DNA of 35,799 nucleotides, taken from positions 104,454-140,252 of the forward strand of contig JAKAPK010000002.1 in the NCBI GenBank assembly GCA_021807125.1, read 5' to 3'. Origin of the DNA: Nanobdellota archaeon (GTDB lineage: Archaea; Nanobdellota; Nanobdellia; Parvarchaeales; Parvarchaeaceae). Made by a program: the position numbers and the translations under genes. The notes under the pieces are model-generated. The model was given only the letters and a program-made list of their open reading frames with translations, was not told where the DNA came from and made no database searches. Shown piece after piece: positions 8,089 through 15,848 of this stretch; position 1 is the stretch's first letter, and each line of letters starts with the position of its first letter.

Positions 8089-9222
8089 ATGGCTAACTTT
8101 GTTTATCCTGAGTATTCTAATAACATTTATTCGCTTTCGAACAGCATATTACAAACTTTTGGTATAGACACAAATAAACCTTCTATATACCTAAATGTGC
8201 CGAGTAAAAAGAAAGTGTGCTTAATAGTCTTGGACGGGCTAGGTCTTGACATGTTATCGCACTATGAAAACGGCGCCGAAGTGGAATTAAGAAAAATGAC
8301 TACTGTATTTCCATCGACTACGGCTACGGTCCTTGCCAGCCTTTTGCTTAACATGTCTCCTGGAGAACATGGAATATTAGGTTACAAAACTTTCTATAAA
8401 CGAGCTGCCGGAATAATAAAACCGCTGGAGTTCACGTATGCTGCTATACCGCGCCCGGGTGCACTTGGACCCATTGGGGAAGCTCGGGATTTTTTCCCAT
8501 TTATGAATCTATTTACCAAGCTATATAGAAAAAGACGCGTTAAAAGTACTGTAATAACTCCTATAGAAATTTCACACTCCGAATACAGCGAGTTAATTAT
8601 TTCGGGAGCAACAAATGTGATTGGCTACCACAACATATGGGATAGCTTTGAAATGCTGGAAAATGAACTGCGCGTGGGCAAATCACGTTTTGTATATATG
8701 TATATACCTTACATAGATTCTTTAGCTCACAATTACACGAAAAATGACAACTCCGTAAGAAACGCTACACGCTTTATCTATAATGGCATAAAAGAGATAT
8801 TTGGCCGCAATTCTAATCGCGTATTCGGAATGGTCACTTCAGACCATGGACATTCAAGTGTATCGAACACCGTAGAATTAGAAGAAGACTATGCGCTAAT
8901 GGATAAGTTGGAAATCCCCCCCTATGGGGATTCGAGAGCATTGATGTTAAGGACTAGAAATGATATAAGACAGGACCTGTCTAAGTATAATCTAAGAGTA
9001 TTTTCTAAGGATGAAAGTCTAAAGCTTTTTGGGGATGTGAATGAAAACACGTATAAGGTTCTGCCGGACTTTGTGGCCGTGCCGGCTGACAACACGGCAT
9101 ACAGCTATGATTATGATCTCAGAGATAAAAAGAACAATAAAAGAACAGTGCACCTTAAATCACACCATGGCGGACTATCGAAAGAGGAAATGGAAATACC
9201 TTTAGTTATATTCGATTCATAG
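8089..9222 (+). CDS. Alkaline-phosphatase-superfamily enzyme (type I phosphodiesterase / nucleotide pyrophosphatase-like)
   Basis: 377 residues with the metal-binding pattern of the alkaline phosphatase superfamily: VLDGLG (Asp49) near the N-terminus, a candidate nucleophile Thr in FPSTTAT (about 75-80), YIDSLAH (Asp/His), TSDHGH (Asp-His), and a late KSHHGG giving the last His. This fits PF01663-type phosphodiesterases that hydrolyse phosphodiester or pyrophosphate bonds. There is no signal peptide, so it probably acts in the cytoplasm; the substrate is unknown. It is divergent from EF-1A, with an AT-rich promoter and little or no leader before the ATG. Related phosphatases or phosphonate hydrolases cannot be excluded. 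Confidence 0.8.
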   Translation: MANFVYPEYSNNIYSLSNSILQTFGIDTNKPSIYLNVPSKKKVCLIVLDGLGLDMLSHYENGAEVELRKMTTVFPSTTATVLASLLLNMSPGEHGILGYKTFYKRAAGIIKPLEFTYAAIPRPGALGPIGEARDFFPFMNLFTKLYRKRRVKSTVITPIEISHSEYSELIISGATNVIGYHNIWDSFEMLENELRVGKSRFVYMYIPYIDSLAHNYTKNDNSVRNATRFIYNGIKEIFGRNSNRVFGMVTSDHGHSSVSNTVELEEDYALMDKLEIPPYGDSRALMLRTRNDIRQDLSKYNLRVFSKDESLKLFGDVNENTYKVLPDFVAVPADNTAYSYDYDLRDKKNNKRTVHLKSHHGGLSKEEMEIPLVIFDS

Positions 9223-9284
9223 GCTGCCGAATTTACGTTGTTGGTTGATTATCAATTTATTTAATGAGATAACTGTATATTTAA

Positions 9285-9737
9285 ATGACAACCAGCAAAA
9301 AACGACTTGCAGAAATAATACTTTCTTCATCATTAAAAGCATCGGTAAGTTTAACACATATTGGTGACGCCGCACAGGAAAAACAAATACGTGTACTGCC
9401 TTACTACAGCCGAGTAAAATGCAATGCTTATATCACAACAGAAGCGGAACTTAAAAATAAGCGATTATTGGTAAAAAATCACCTCTGGCGATTTAAAAAA
9501 GACAACATGTATTTCACTTCTTTGCTTGGGGGTTGGTTTGGCGCGTACATCTTTATGGACGACGGCAGCGTTTACCTAATACGCCCATATGGACTATACC
9601 ACAGGGATGACGCGAATAACGTTAAAGACATTATGGTGCCCAAGGTTGACATAACTGCAGCACTAAACGATTATGAGAGCCTTTTTCCAAGACTTATTTT
9701 ATTAAAAAAATATAAAACCGGCGGAGATTGTACGTAA
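9285..9737 (+). CDS. Hypothetical protein, possibly C-terminally shortened
   Basis: 150 residues; I do not recognise the family. It has a basic, mixed alpha/beta N-terminal half, an aromatic-rich middle (FTSLLGGWFGAYIFMDDGSVYLIRPYGLY, quoted in part: GGWFGAYIFMDDGSVYL) and no membrane segment or signal peptide. A TATA-like TTTATTTAA about 26 nt upstream suggests a leaderless mRNA. Coding-like sequence continues past the stop, first in the same frame and then shifted, which hints that the gene was once longer (see the remnant entry). Confidence 0.6.
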   Translation: MTTSKKRLAEIILSSSLKASVSLTHIGDAAQEKQIRVLPYYSRVKCNAYITTEAELKNKRLLVKNHLWRFKKDNMYFTSLLGGWFGAYIFMDDGSVYLIRPYGLYHRDDANNVKDIMVPKVDITAALNDYESLFPRLILLKKYKTGGDCT

Positions 9738-9889
9738 AGTAAAAACAATTACTTAAAAACATTAAAAGAACTGTTTGGTAAATACGCATAAATCGCTGGT
9801 GCTTTGACGCAAATAGTGGTTCTGTTACAGTCGAGGATGCAGTAAAGGAACTACAAACATTATGTAGCAACATCATTAAAGCCTATTAA
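9738..9889 (+). pseudogene. Coding-like remnant continuing the 9285 gene
   Basis: Directly after the TAA at 9735 the same frame reads SKNNYLKTLKELFGKYA and stops. One base later a second frame reads NRWCFDANSGSVTVED and runs to KELQTLCSNIIKAY, ending at 9887-9889. Neither piece has a start codon, and both have ordinary protein composition. The simplest reading is a lost C-terminal extension broken by a stop and a frameshift. Chance open frames in a short gap remain possible. Confidence 0.35.
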
Positions 9890-9921
9890 AGAGTTAAATA
9901 TTTCGACTGGAGGAAATAGAT

Positions 9922-10386
9922 ATGGAGATAGTCCCTGTAGGAACGACTAATATTCAGTATGAGGGCGTATTTGACGACCAGAAGTTCTATAACTTCGCAA
10001 AAGATTCGCTTCAGAGCAACGGCTATAAAGTAAGTGAAAACAAGTATGTGCAGTTCGGTCCGAATTATCATATAGAATGGTCTGCGAACAAACTTATAGA
10101 TGATTACATGGCATACAGAATAAAATTCGTGCTTGATTACAGAAACATGACCGAAACAAGCGCTATGAAGGATGGAAAACCTGTAAAAGTTAAAACCGGC
10201 ACTGTGCAGGTAACTATGGTCTCCGACCTTCTTCTTGATTACCTTGACAAGTGGGCCACCGGCATATCTAAGTTGGTAAGGCCGATATACGATAAAATGA
10301 ATGCAGCGCAAATAGACCAGAGAAAACGCACATTTGACAATGACATACAAAACATAAAAAATACTCTGCAGTCACACTTCGCTTAA
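9922..10386 (+). CDS. Hypothetical protein, 154 aa
   Basis: I do not recognise this family. The protein is soluble, with no signal peptide or hydrophobic helix. It starts MEIVPVGTTNIQYEGVF, has an aromatic-rich centre predicted as beta strands (YHIEW, YRIKFVLDY) and ends in a charged helix (about residues 115-150). The start is well supported by a strong Shine-Dalgarno (GGAGG, 8 nt upstream). The gene sits 7 nt before the NFACT gene on the same strand and is probably co-transcribed with it, so a link to translation or ribosome quality control is possible but unproven. Confidence 0.75.
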   Translation: MEIVPVGTTNIQYEGVFDDQKFYNFAKDSLQSNGYKVSENKYVQFGPNYHIEWSANKLIDDYMAYRIKFVLDYRNMTETSAMKDGKPVKVKTGTVQVTMVSDLLLDYLDKWATGISKLVRPIYDKMNAAQIDQRKRTFDNDIQNIKNTLQSHFA

Positions 10387-10393
10387 ATAGTGT

Positions 10394-12172
10394 ATGCAAA
10401 ACAGGAGTCTTACCTCTTTTGACCTATTCAGGTTTATAGAAGAACTCGATTATCTACAAGGCGCAGTCATTAGAGACGTCCGGAGCGGAAAAAATGAGAT
10501 ATTTATTGAACTTTATAAAAACCAGACCTTTTGGTTGAAACTCGTACCTGGGAAATATTTTTCTGTATCTAATACTAAACCAAAAGAGAACATAAAATTT
10601 GGATTTACAGAAATGATGAGGTCATCATTCCTGAATAAAAGGATAAATCTGTCTATGCACAGGTCAGACAGAATCCTAGAACTTGATTCACTGGAAAAGA
10701 AATTAGTTGTCGAGCTGTTCTCAAAGGGTAACATCATTCTAACAAACGGCGGAAACATCGAACATGCTCTTTTTACAAGAAATTACGTATCAAGAAATGT
10801 ATCTGAAGGAGAGGTGCTTATTTATCCTCCAGAAAAGTTTGATTTTTTGCATTCAGAAAAGAAAAGTATCCTAGGCGAACTTGCTAAATCAGATAAACAG
10901 ACTGTAGTGAAGGCGCTTGCCGTAGATTTTTCACTTGGGGGCGTGTACTCAGAGGAAATTTGTTATAGAGCGGGTATAGACAAAATGAAAAGCCCTAATA
11001 AACTTTTAGAAGAGGAAAAAAACGCTATCTATTCTGCTATCGAAGCGATATTGCACGAACCACTTAAACCTAATATAGTAAACTCAGAAGTGCTTTCAGT
11101 TATAGATCTGACGCACCTGCACACGGAAAAAGAGTATTTTAAAACCATAAATGATGCAGTTATAAATTTTTTCAGAGAAGAGACGGTTAGATCTAAGCAG
11201 AAAACTACCACAAAGTCACAGCTTGAAAATGAAATAAATAAACTATCTTCGGAAATAGATTTCATAAAGGAAAACTACGAAAAAATATATACTGCTATAG
11301 AGTTGATTAAAAACTCCGACGTAGAGCTAGAAAAAAGGGTCGAGATGCTGACTAAACTGGGGTGGGGACTTAACGGCAAAACAATAACTTTATTATCGGC
11401 GCCGAATTTGTCTATAGACATAACGCGGCCCATACAATTCGGCACAGAGCAAAGATACACAAAAATAAAGAAACTTAAGAATGCGCTTTCTAAATCCAAA
11501 ATTGTAACTGTAAGGGCATCAAAATTGGACTATGTAGACGAATCGGCATGGTATTCAAAATTCAGATGGTCAACTACTTCATCTGGCAAACTATTCATTA
11601 TTGGGAGAGACAATAACCAAAATGTTTCTTTGATAGAAAAACATGTCGAAAAAACTGACGTCATACTACATGCGGACGTTTTTGGCAGCCCATTCTGTAT
11701 ATTGAAATGCAAAGACGTTGAAGTTACTGATTTGGATTTACAAGAGTGCGCAAAGTTAGTCGGCGCATATTCATCCGCATGGAAAGCCGGGGCAAACAGC
11801 ATTGATGTCTATTATGTAAAACCCGAGCAAATAACAAAGACCCCTCCTTCTGGAGAATATTTGAAACGCGGTTCATTTTATATAAACGGAAAAAGAGAAT
11901 ACATAAAAAAGTCTGCGCTGGAGATATATATAAAAATTGAATTCGACCAAGTCCAATACAAAATAATAGTGTTGCCTTACAGGCCGGAAAGTAATTTTAT
12001 AAAATTAGCCCCTGGAAACATTAAAAGGGAAGAAGTATTAAATAGAATACAAAAAGAATGCAGAGAAAACTTGAGCGTTGAGCTTGAAAGGGACAAGCTG
12101 GATCGTGTACTGCCACAGGGACGGTCGAAAATAGAGAAAATTGTTTTCCTTACAAACACAAGAAAAGTATAA
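10394..12172 (+). CDS. NFACT-family ribosome quality-control protein (Rqc2/RqcH homolog)
   Basis: 592 residues with the NFACT architecture: an NFACT-N domain (about 1-250; MQNRSLTSFDLFRFIEELDYL start typical), a long charged coiled-coil region (about 265-320), and an NFACT-R domain (about 370-500, with WYSKFRWSTTSSGKLFIIGR and the DVILHAD segment). The family binds obstructed large ribosomal subunits and, in bacteria and eukaryotes, adds C-terminal tails to stalled peptides; the archaeal protein is presumed to do a similar job. The start is 7 nt after the preceding stop. A small Toprim protein follows. Confidence 0.9.
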   Translation: MQNRSLTSFDLFRFIEELDYLQGAVIRDVRSGKNEIFIELYKNQTFWLKLVPGKYFSVSNTKPKENIKFGFTEMMRSSFLNKRINLSMHRSDRILELDSLEKKLVVELFSKGNIILTNGGNIEHALFTRNYVSRNVSEGEVLIYPPEKFDFLHSEKKSILGELAKSDKQTVVKALAVDFSLGGVYSEEICYRAGIDKMKSPNKLLEEEKNAIYSAIEAILHEPLKPNIVNSEVLSVIDLTHLHTEKEYFKTINDAVINFFREETVRSKQKTTTKSQLENEINKLSSEIDFIKENYEKIYTAIELIKNSDVELEKRVEMLTKLGWGLNGKTITLLSAPNLSIDITRPIQFGTEQRYTKIKKLKNALSKSKIVTVRASKLDYVDESAWYSKFRWSTTSSGKLFIIGRDNNQNVSLIEKHVEKTDVILHADVFGSPFCILKCKDVEVTDLDLQECAKLVGAYSSAWKAGANSIDVYYVKPEQITKTPPSGEYLKRGSFYINGKREYIKKSALEIYIKIEFDQVQYKIIVLPYRPESNFIKLAPGNIKREEVLNRIQKECRENLSVELERDKLDRVLPQGRSKIEKIVFLTNTRKV

Positions 12173-12199
12173 ATAATTGATTAAATCTAAGGTTTGAGT

Positions 12200-12562
12200 A
12201 TGTCATACAAGCACCACAGAGACTCTTTGGTTAGCCTGATAAATGACCTATCAAACGAAGATAGTGCCATAATCGTCGTAGAAGGCAAAAGAGACTTTAA
12301 AGCGTTGACGAGTCTTGGCATACAAAAAGAGAGGATACTGCAGTGCGCCCAGCATCCAGAAAGAGAACTAGAGCAGTTTATAATGACGGGCGCAAAGAAA
12401 GTCATACCCTTATTCGATGCGGATCGCACCGGAAGAATACGGGCGCAAAGATTTTCTAGATATTTTCAAGGACAAACGCTCATAGACAGATCGTATGCAC
12501 AGAGACTTATTAACCTCGGTTTCACGTACACTGAAGAAATGGATGATCGTGCAGTGTACTGA
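12200..12562 (+). CDS. Small Toprim-domain protein
   Basis: About 120 residues. It carries the Toprim hallmarks: VVEGKRDFKAL (conserved Glu near residue 28) and a later IPLFDADRTG (DxD near residue 73). It resembles the stand-alone archaeal Toprim proteins (UPF0292-like) related to RNase M5 and the DnaG catalytic core. The expected activity is nucleic-acid cleavage or nucleotidyl transfer; the substrate is unknown. The track starts at a TTG (12194), but the ATG two codons later (12200) is preferred. It is 27 nt downstream of the NFACT gene, so an RNA or ribosome-linked role is plausible. Confidence 0.85.
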   Translation: MSYKHHRDSLVSLINDLSNEDSAIIVVEGKRDFKALTSLGIQKERILQCAQHPERELEQFIMTGAKKVIPLFDADRTGRIRAQRFSRYFQGQTLIDRSYAQRLINLGFTYTEEMDDRAVY

Positions 12563-12607
12563 GCTTTTTAGTTTATTAATTAAAACTGTGAGCTTATCCT
12601 ATCTCGT

Positions 12608-12730
12608 ATGAACAAAAAGTACTTAATAGAAAGCACGATAGAATTTGTTAAAGAACGCCTTGGTGGAGAATCAAGCGGACATGACTGATGGCATCCGTTT
12701 CGCGTATTTAAGACCGCCATACATATTTAA
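12608..12730 (+). pseudogene. Remnant of an HD-domain phosphohydrolase gene
   Basis: An ATG at 12608 opens MNKKYLIESTIEFVKERLGG and continues to SSGHD, then an in-frame TGA. Past the stop the same frame reads WHPFRVFKTAIHI and stops again. HD phosphohydrolases begin with just this pattern (xFVKExLxGxSSGHDWWHIYRVxKLA). What is left is the first 40 or so codons, with at least one nonsense mutation and loss of the catalytic HD core. The 3' part is gone and the GloVer gene ends 3 nt away, so an insertion or deletion joined the two. Confidence 0.7.
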
Positions 12731-12733
12731 AAA

Positions 12734-14434
12734 TCAACCAAGTCGGTATGCAAATATGACGCCATTACTGTAATTACCCCCTGTGTTTGTAGTGCCATAC
12801 AATGTGTTATTATATAACGCTAATGAACCTAAAGGATATTCCCCATCAGGAGATACACCTGTTAAATTATGAAGTATTGTGAATCCTGTGCCGCCTGTAC
12901 TTATACTGAAGATAGTACCACCCCCATCGCTACCCCCATACTTTGTCATACCATATAGAATTCCGCTAGATAATGTAAGAGAACCATAAGGAATTGCTCC
13001 ATCATCTGGATTGCTATTAGCAGAATAATCAGCATTACTGCCATTAAAGCTGTGAAGAATTGTATAATCTGTACCGTTAGTACCAATACTGAAAACTGTA
13101 CCGGCACGGGCGTTGCCTCCAAACTTTGTCATACCATATAGAATTCCGCTAGATAATGTAAGAGAACCATAAGGCTCTGCTCCGTCTGTTTTTACACCGA
13201 CGTAATACGGGTTAGTGCCATTGAAGTTATGGAGAATTGTATAACCCGTACCATTAAGATTAATACTATAAATCGTCCCATCATCGTAGTTGCCTCCTAA
13301 TTCCGTCATGCCATAAAGAGTATTACCTGATAACATCAAGGAACCTATGGGAGCGACCCCGTCCCTGCTATTACCTGTAAAAAGAGGATTACTGCCTATG
13401 AAATTATGAATAGTCGTATAACCTGTACCATTGATATTTACTTTGAATATTACACCTTCATTGGCGCTACCACCGCTTTCTGTCGTCCCATATAAAGTAT
13501 TATCAGATAGTATCAAAGTGCTTTCAGGATTCGCTCCGTCTGTAAGATTGAAAACGTGAAGAAGACTATAACCACTGCCATTGATATAAATTTTGAAGAT
13601 TACTCCATTATTCCCATTGTAGGCCCTGCCACCATCTGTAGTCGTGCCGTAAAGAGTATTACCTGATAACAGAAGAGAGCCATAAGGGTATATACCTTCA
13701 AGCGTAGTGAAATTATAAAGGACCTTATAGTCTGTTCCATTGTCATTAACCCTAAAGATAGTTCCATAGGCACCAAATGTGTAGTTACCTCCACTTCTTG
13801 TCATGCCGTAGAGCACACCGTTCGATTGAAGTAGTGTAGTGTAATACGGATTCGCACCATCATTCGGAGCTCCAATAAACTCGTGCAGAATGCTGTACAC
13901 ATGCGAGTTAGTTTTTGTGGAATTAGATAAATTAGTAGTGCTACTACTGGCGGTGAAATTGACATTAACAGTTATAAAGGTTGACCCTATTAGAACTCCT
14001 GAGGACGGGGACGCCGTATATCTAACTCCGGATACTATTACCGTACTGATTGAATAACTGCAGCCGGTCGGCTGTCCAACAGAATTATATGTCCAGTTAA
14101 ACTCATAGTTTACAAGCATACCTGCTGATACAGAGGGTTCCGTGACTCCATTACAGAAAGTTACTTGCCATGTAGTATTAAATGGGAGGCCGTTTTCAAT
14201 AATTTGAACATTTGTGAGATAAACGGGTTGGTTGGAATTTATTTTTGATGTATTACCTGTAGTGCTTGTATTGCCAGAAGGCGACCCAGTAAGGTTAGTG
14301 CCAGTTGTTGTTACCCCAAACGGTATAATGCCGACGCCAAAAAGAAGCAAAATCACAATTACAACTGTAACTATTACAAAAATAATTAAAATGCGCTTCT
14401 TGTTTGGAGACGATTTGCGTTTTTCACCCGCCAT
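12734..14434 (-). CDS. Membrane-anchored GloVer-repeat beta-propeller protein
   Basis: About 566 residues when started at MAGEKRKSSPNKKR; the track's earlier ATG (14479) adds 15 residues that precede the basic-hydrophobic anchor and is less likely. One membrane helix (about 14-37) is followed by a GLPFNTTWQVT module and then seven repeats of about 60 residues. Each repeat has the pattern LYGxTxxGG...GxIFxxxxxGxxYxxLHxF, the Gloeo/Verruco (GloVer, TIGR03803-type) repeat. Seven units would make one closed seven-bladed propeller facing outward, likely for binding. There are many N-x-S/T sites. The repeat family is mainly known from bacteria, which suggests transfer. Function is not known beyond surface exposure. 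Confidence 0.82.
   Translation of the reverse strand: MAGEKRKSSPNKKRILIIFVIVTVVIVILLLFGVGIIPFGVTTTGTNLTGSPSGNTSTTGNTSKINSNQPVYLTNVQIIENGLPFNTTWQVTFCNGVTEPSVSAGMLVNYEFNWTYNSVGQPTGCSYSISTVIVSGVRYTASPSSGVLIGSTFITVNVNFTASSSTTNLSNSTKTNSHVYSILHEFIGAPNDGANPYYTTLLQSNGVLYGMTRSGGNYTFGAYGTIFRVNDNGTDYKVLYNFTTLEGIYPYGSLLLSGNTLYGTTTDGGRAYNGNNGVIFKIYINGSGYSLLHVFNLTDGANPESTLILSDNTLYGTTESGGSANEGVIFKVNINGTGYTTIHNFIGSNPLFTGNSRDGVAPIGSLMLSGNTLYGMTELGGNYDDGTIYSINLNGTGYTILHNFNGTNPYYVGVKTDGAEPYGSLTLSSGILYGMTKFGGNARAGTVFSIGTNGTDYTILHSFNGSNADYSANSNPDDGAIPYGSLTLSSGILYGMTKYGGSDGGGTIFSISTGGTGFTILHNLTGVSPDGEYPLGSLALYNNTLYGTTNTGGNYSNGVIFAYRLG
12940..12991. repeat. 52-bp exact DNA repeat in GloVer gene, copy 1
   Basis: The stretch beginning ACTTTGTCATACCATATAG and ending ACCATAAGG is identical to 13123-13174. 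The spacing is 183 bp, exactly 61 codons, so adjacent protein repeats share identical DNA over their LYGMTK segments. This points to a recent duplication or gene conversion. Confidence 0.9.
13123..13174. repeat. 52-bp exact DNA repeat in GloVer gene, copy 2
   Basis: Second copy of the repeat at 12940-12991, in the same orientation and in phase with the protein repeat. Other blades of the propeller are diverged at DNA level, so this pair is the youngest. Confidence 0.9.
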
Positions 14435-14889
14435 ATAAAAAAGATACCTACATTCCTTAAAAAGTTTATGTATCTGCAAAAGTTTTGGACGCTATACTAT
14501 ACAGCGCAAAAGTCCTATTAGAAGTCGCTTGATTTTTCTTATAGAATGTTATAAACCAATTAGCCGTATTTAGGCTGATCCATCGCTTTTCTATCGAAAA
14601 TAACATTTATCACTAAACCTAACTGATGAATTTAGCATAAAGACCTGTTGACTACGGCGATAAACACTTAGTAAAAAATCATTTGCTTAGCACTTTGCTC
14701 TCTACTAGAAAGCCAGTAGAGCTCAATGTGTGAAAACGCCAATGAACTCTATAAACCTTAAGCAGTAAGCGATTAAAAGCACGCTGTGAAAGCCGACTAC
14801 TTAAGTTTCCATCCTTTTCTTTTTGAAAAACGCCAATGACCAATCCGCCTTAAATCTAGTGTAGATTACTACCAATTGTCGATGAAACT
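14435..14889. other. 455-nt intergenic stretch without a recognisable gene
   Basis: I see no supported ORF or tRNA. Contents: a near-palindrome CGCTATACTATACAGCG at about 14489-14505; two copies of AAACGCCAATGA about 95 nt apart (near 14735 and 14830); a hairpin CTCTACT-agaaagc-CAGTAGAG near 14700; and a segment around 14578-14715 that resembles the region upstream of tRNA-Thr (23515-23640), both having CATCG.TTTT and CACTTT.C.CTCTACT.GAAAGC. The stretch probably holds the promoter of the HTH gene and decayed mobile DNA. Confidence 0.4.
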
Positions 14890-15711
14890 ATGCGGAAGTA
14901 CAGCAATGAAGTAAAAACAGAAGCAAGAGAACTGGTAAAAAGTGGACTTTCCAGGAACGAAGCGGCTAGAAGGTTAGGATTAAGTTCGAACTATGTTTGC
15001 AATCTGTGCTTAGACCTTACGCTGAAAAGACCTAATCGTTATCCTCAAGAACTGACAGAAAGAGCAAGAAAACTTGCTAACGAAGGGATGAGTAAGCTAT
15101 TGATATCCAAAGAACTTGGTGTATCTTATCAGTGGGTTAAGGAACATCTTTATGACATAAACGCTTCCAAATCGCTTAGCACGGAAACCATAGAAAAGAT
15201 AAAAGACCTATTTGCACGTGGCGTATCAAAGACTGACATATCCAAAAGACTGCATTTATCGCCTACTACGATAGGAAAGTACACGCCAAGAACGTCTCGT
15301 AAGCAGTACGATAAAGAAACTGACAGAAGGGCTGTTGCAATGGTAAGAGGAGAACTAAGCAGGGAATCTACGGCTGCGATTCTTGGAGTCTCCTACAAAT
15401 TCGTCTGGACTCGGACGAAGAGAATAAAAAGAGACGGAAACGTTATTTTCGGCAAGCGGATGTTCAGAATACTAGGTGAGTTGCTATGTAAGGGATACTT
15501 TTTCGCAAGAAAGAACGAGATACCTGTTTGTAGGTTCATGTCAAACTATCTACCGATAAAACTCGTAGTTTACAGAAGAAAGTTTGTATTCGTGGTGCCC
15601 GGGAGAGAACAATGTGCCGCCTCAGAATTCGTTGCGAGATACTATCATAACCATATCGGATCTAGAAGACTAAAACGAATATCTACATGTTTTGCGCCTA
15701 AAAATGTGTAA
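14890..15711 (+). CDS. Protein with four tandem helix-turn-helix units
   Basis: 273 residues. Four similar HTH segments follow one another: about residues 4-40 (LSRNEAARRLGLSSNYV), 50-90 (MSKLLISKELGVSYQWV), 96-133 (VSKTDISKRLHLSPTTI) and 138-178 (LSRESTAAILGVSYKFV). Each has a basic run after it. The C-terminal 95 residues are basic and unrecognised (VCRFMSNYLPIKLVVYRRKF). There is no DDE, recombinase or Toprim motif. A DNA-binding role is clear. It could be a regulator, a relic transposase N-terminal unit, or a mobile-element accessory protein. A direct repeat copy begins 6 nt after its stop. Confidence 0.72.
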   Translation: MRKYSNEVKTEARELVKSGLSRNEAARRLGLSSNYVCNLCLDLTLKRPNRYPQELTERARKLANEGMSKLLISKELGVSYQWVKEHLYDINASKSLSTETIEKIKDLFARGVSKTDISKRLHLSPTTIGKYTPRTSRKQYDKETDRRAVAMVRGELSRESTAAILGVSYKFVWTRTKRIKRDGNVIFGKRMFRILGELLCKGYFFARKNEIPVCRFMSNYLPIKLVVYRRKFVFVVPGREQCAASEFVARYYHNHIGSRRLKRISTCFAPKNV

Positions 15712-15717
15712 AAAGCG

Positions 15718-15763
15718 TTGTAGTTAAAATGCCATTAAAACTACAGAAAAAATTAAACTACAA
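15718..15763. repeat. Island-flanking direct repeat, copy 1
   Basis: A 46-bp unit beginning TTGTAGTTAAAATGCCATTA and ending ATTAAACTACAA. Its outer 8 bp form a perfect terminal inverted repeat (TTGTAGTT/AACTACAA), with a third arm inside (AAAACTACAG). It matches 21356-21403 in the same orientation, with three substitutions and a 2-nt gap. It could be a MITE-like unit, an attachment site, or a conserved RNA hairpin. Confidence 0.75.
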
Positions 15764-15811
15764 CATCAATGAAAAGTTAGGTTATTTATACAATATTATT
15801 AGAATAATAAA

Positions 15812-15848
15812 ACGCAAGCGCAGGTAGGCGTGCTTGAGCGGTAGAACG
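15812..15848 (+). other. Weak tRNA 5'-half-like sequence
   Basis: TGCTTGAGCGGTAGAACGTT matches the D-arm region of the window's tRNA-Thr (TGGCTCAGTGGTAGAGCGTT) at 15 of 20 positions. D-stem pairing is imperfect, and no anticodon arm or T arm follows because the 470-aa gene ends here. It is possibly a decayed tRNA fragment at the island edge. Confidence 0.25.

Noticed and set aside
14620-14660. Possible C/D box RNA (CTGATGA present)
   Set aside because: A C-box-like heptamer exists, but no D box at proper spacing or C'/D' pair could be found.
14735-14845. CRISPR-like spacing of AAACGCCAATGA
   Set aside because: Only two short copies, no regular spacers and no cas genes.
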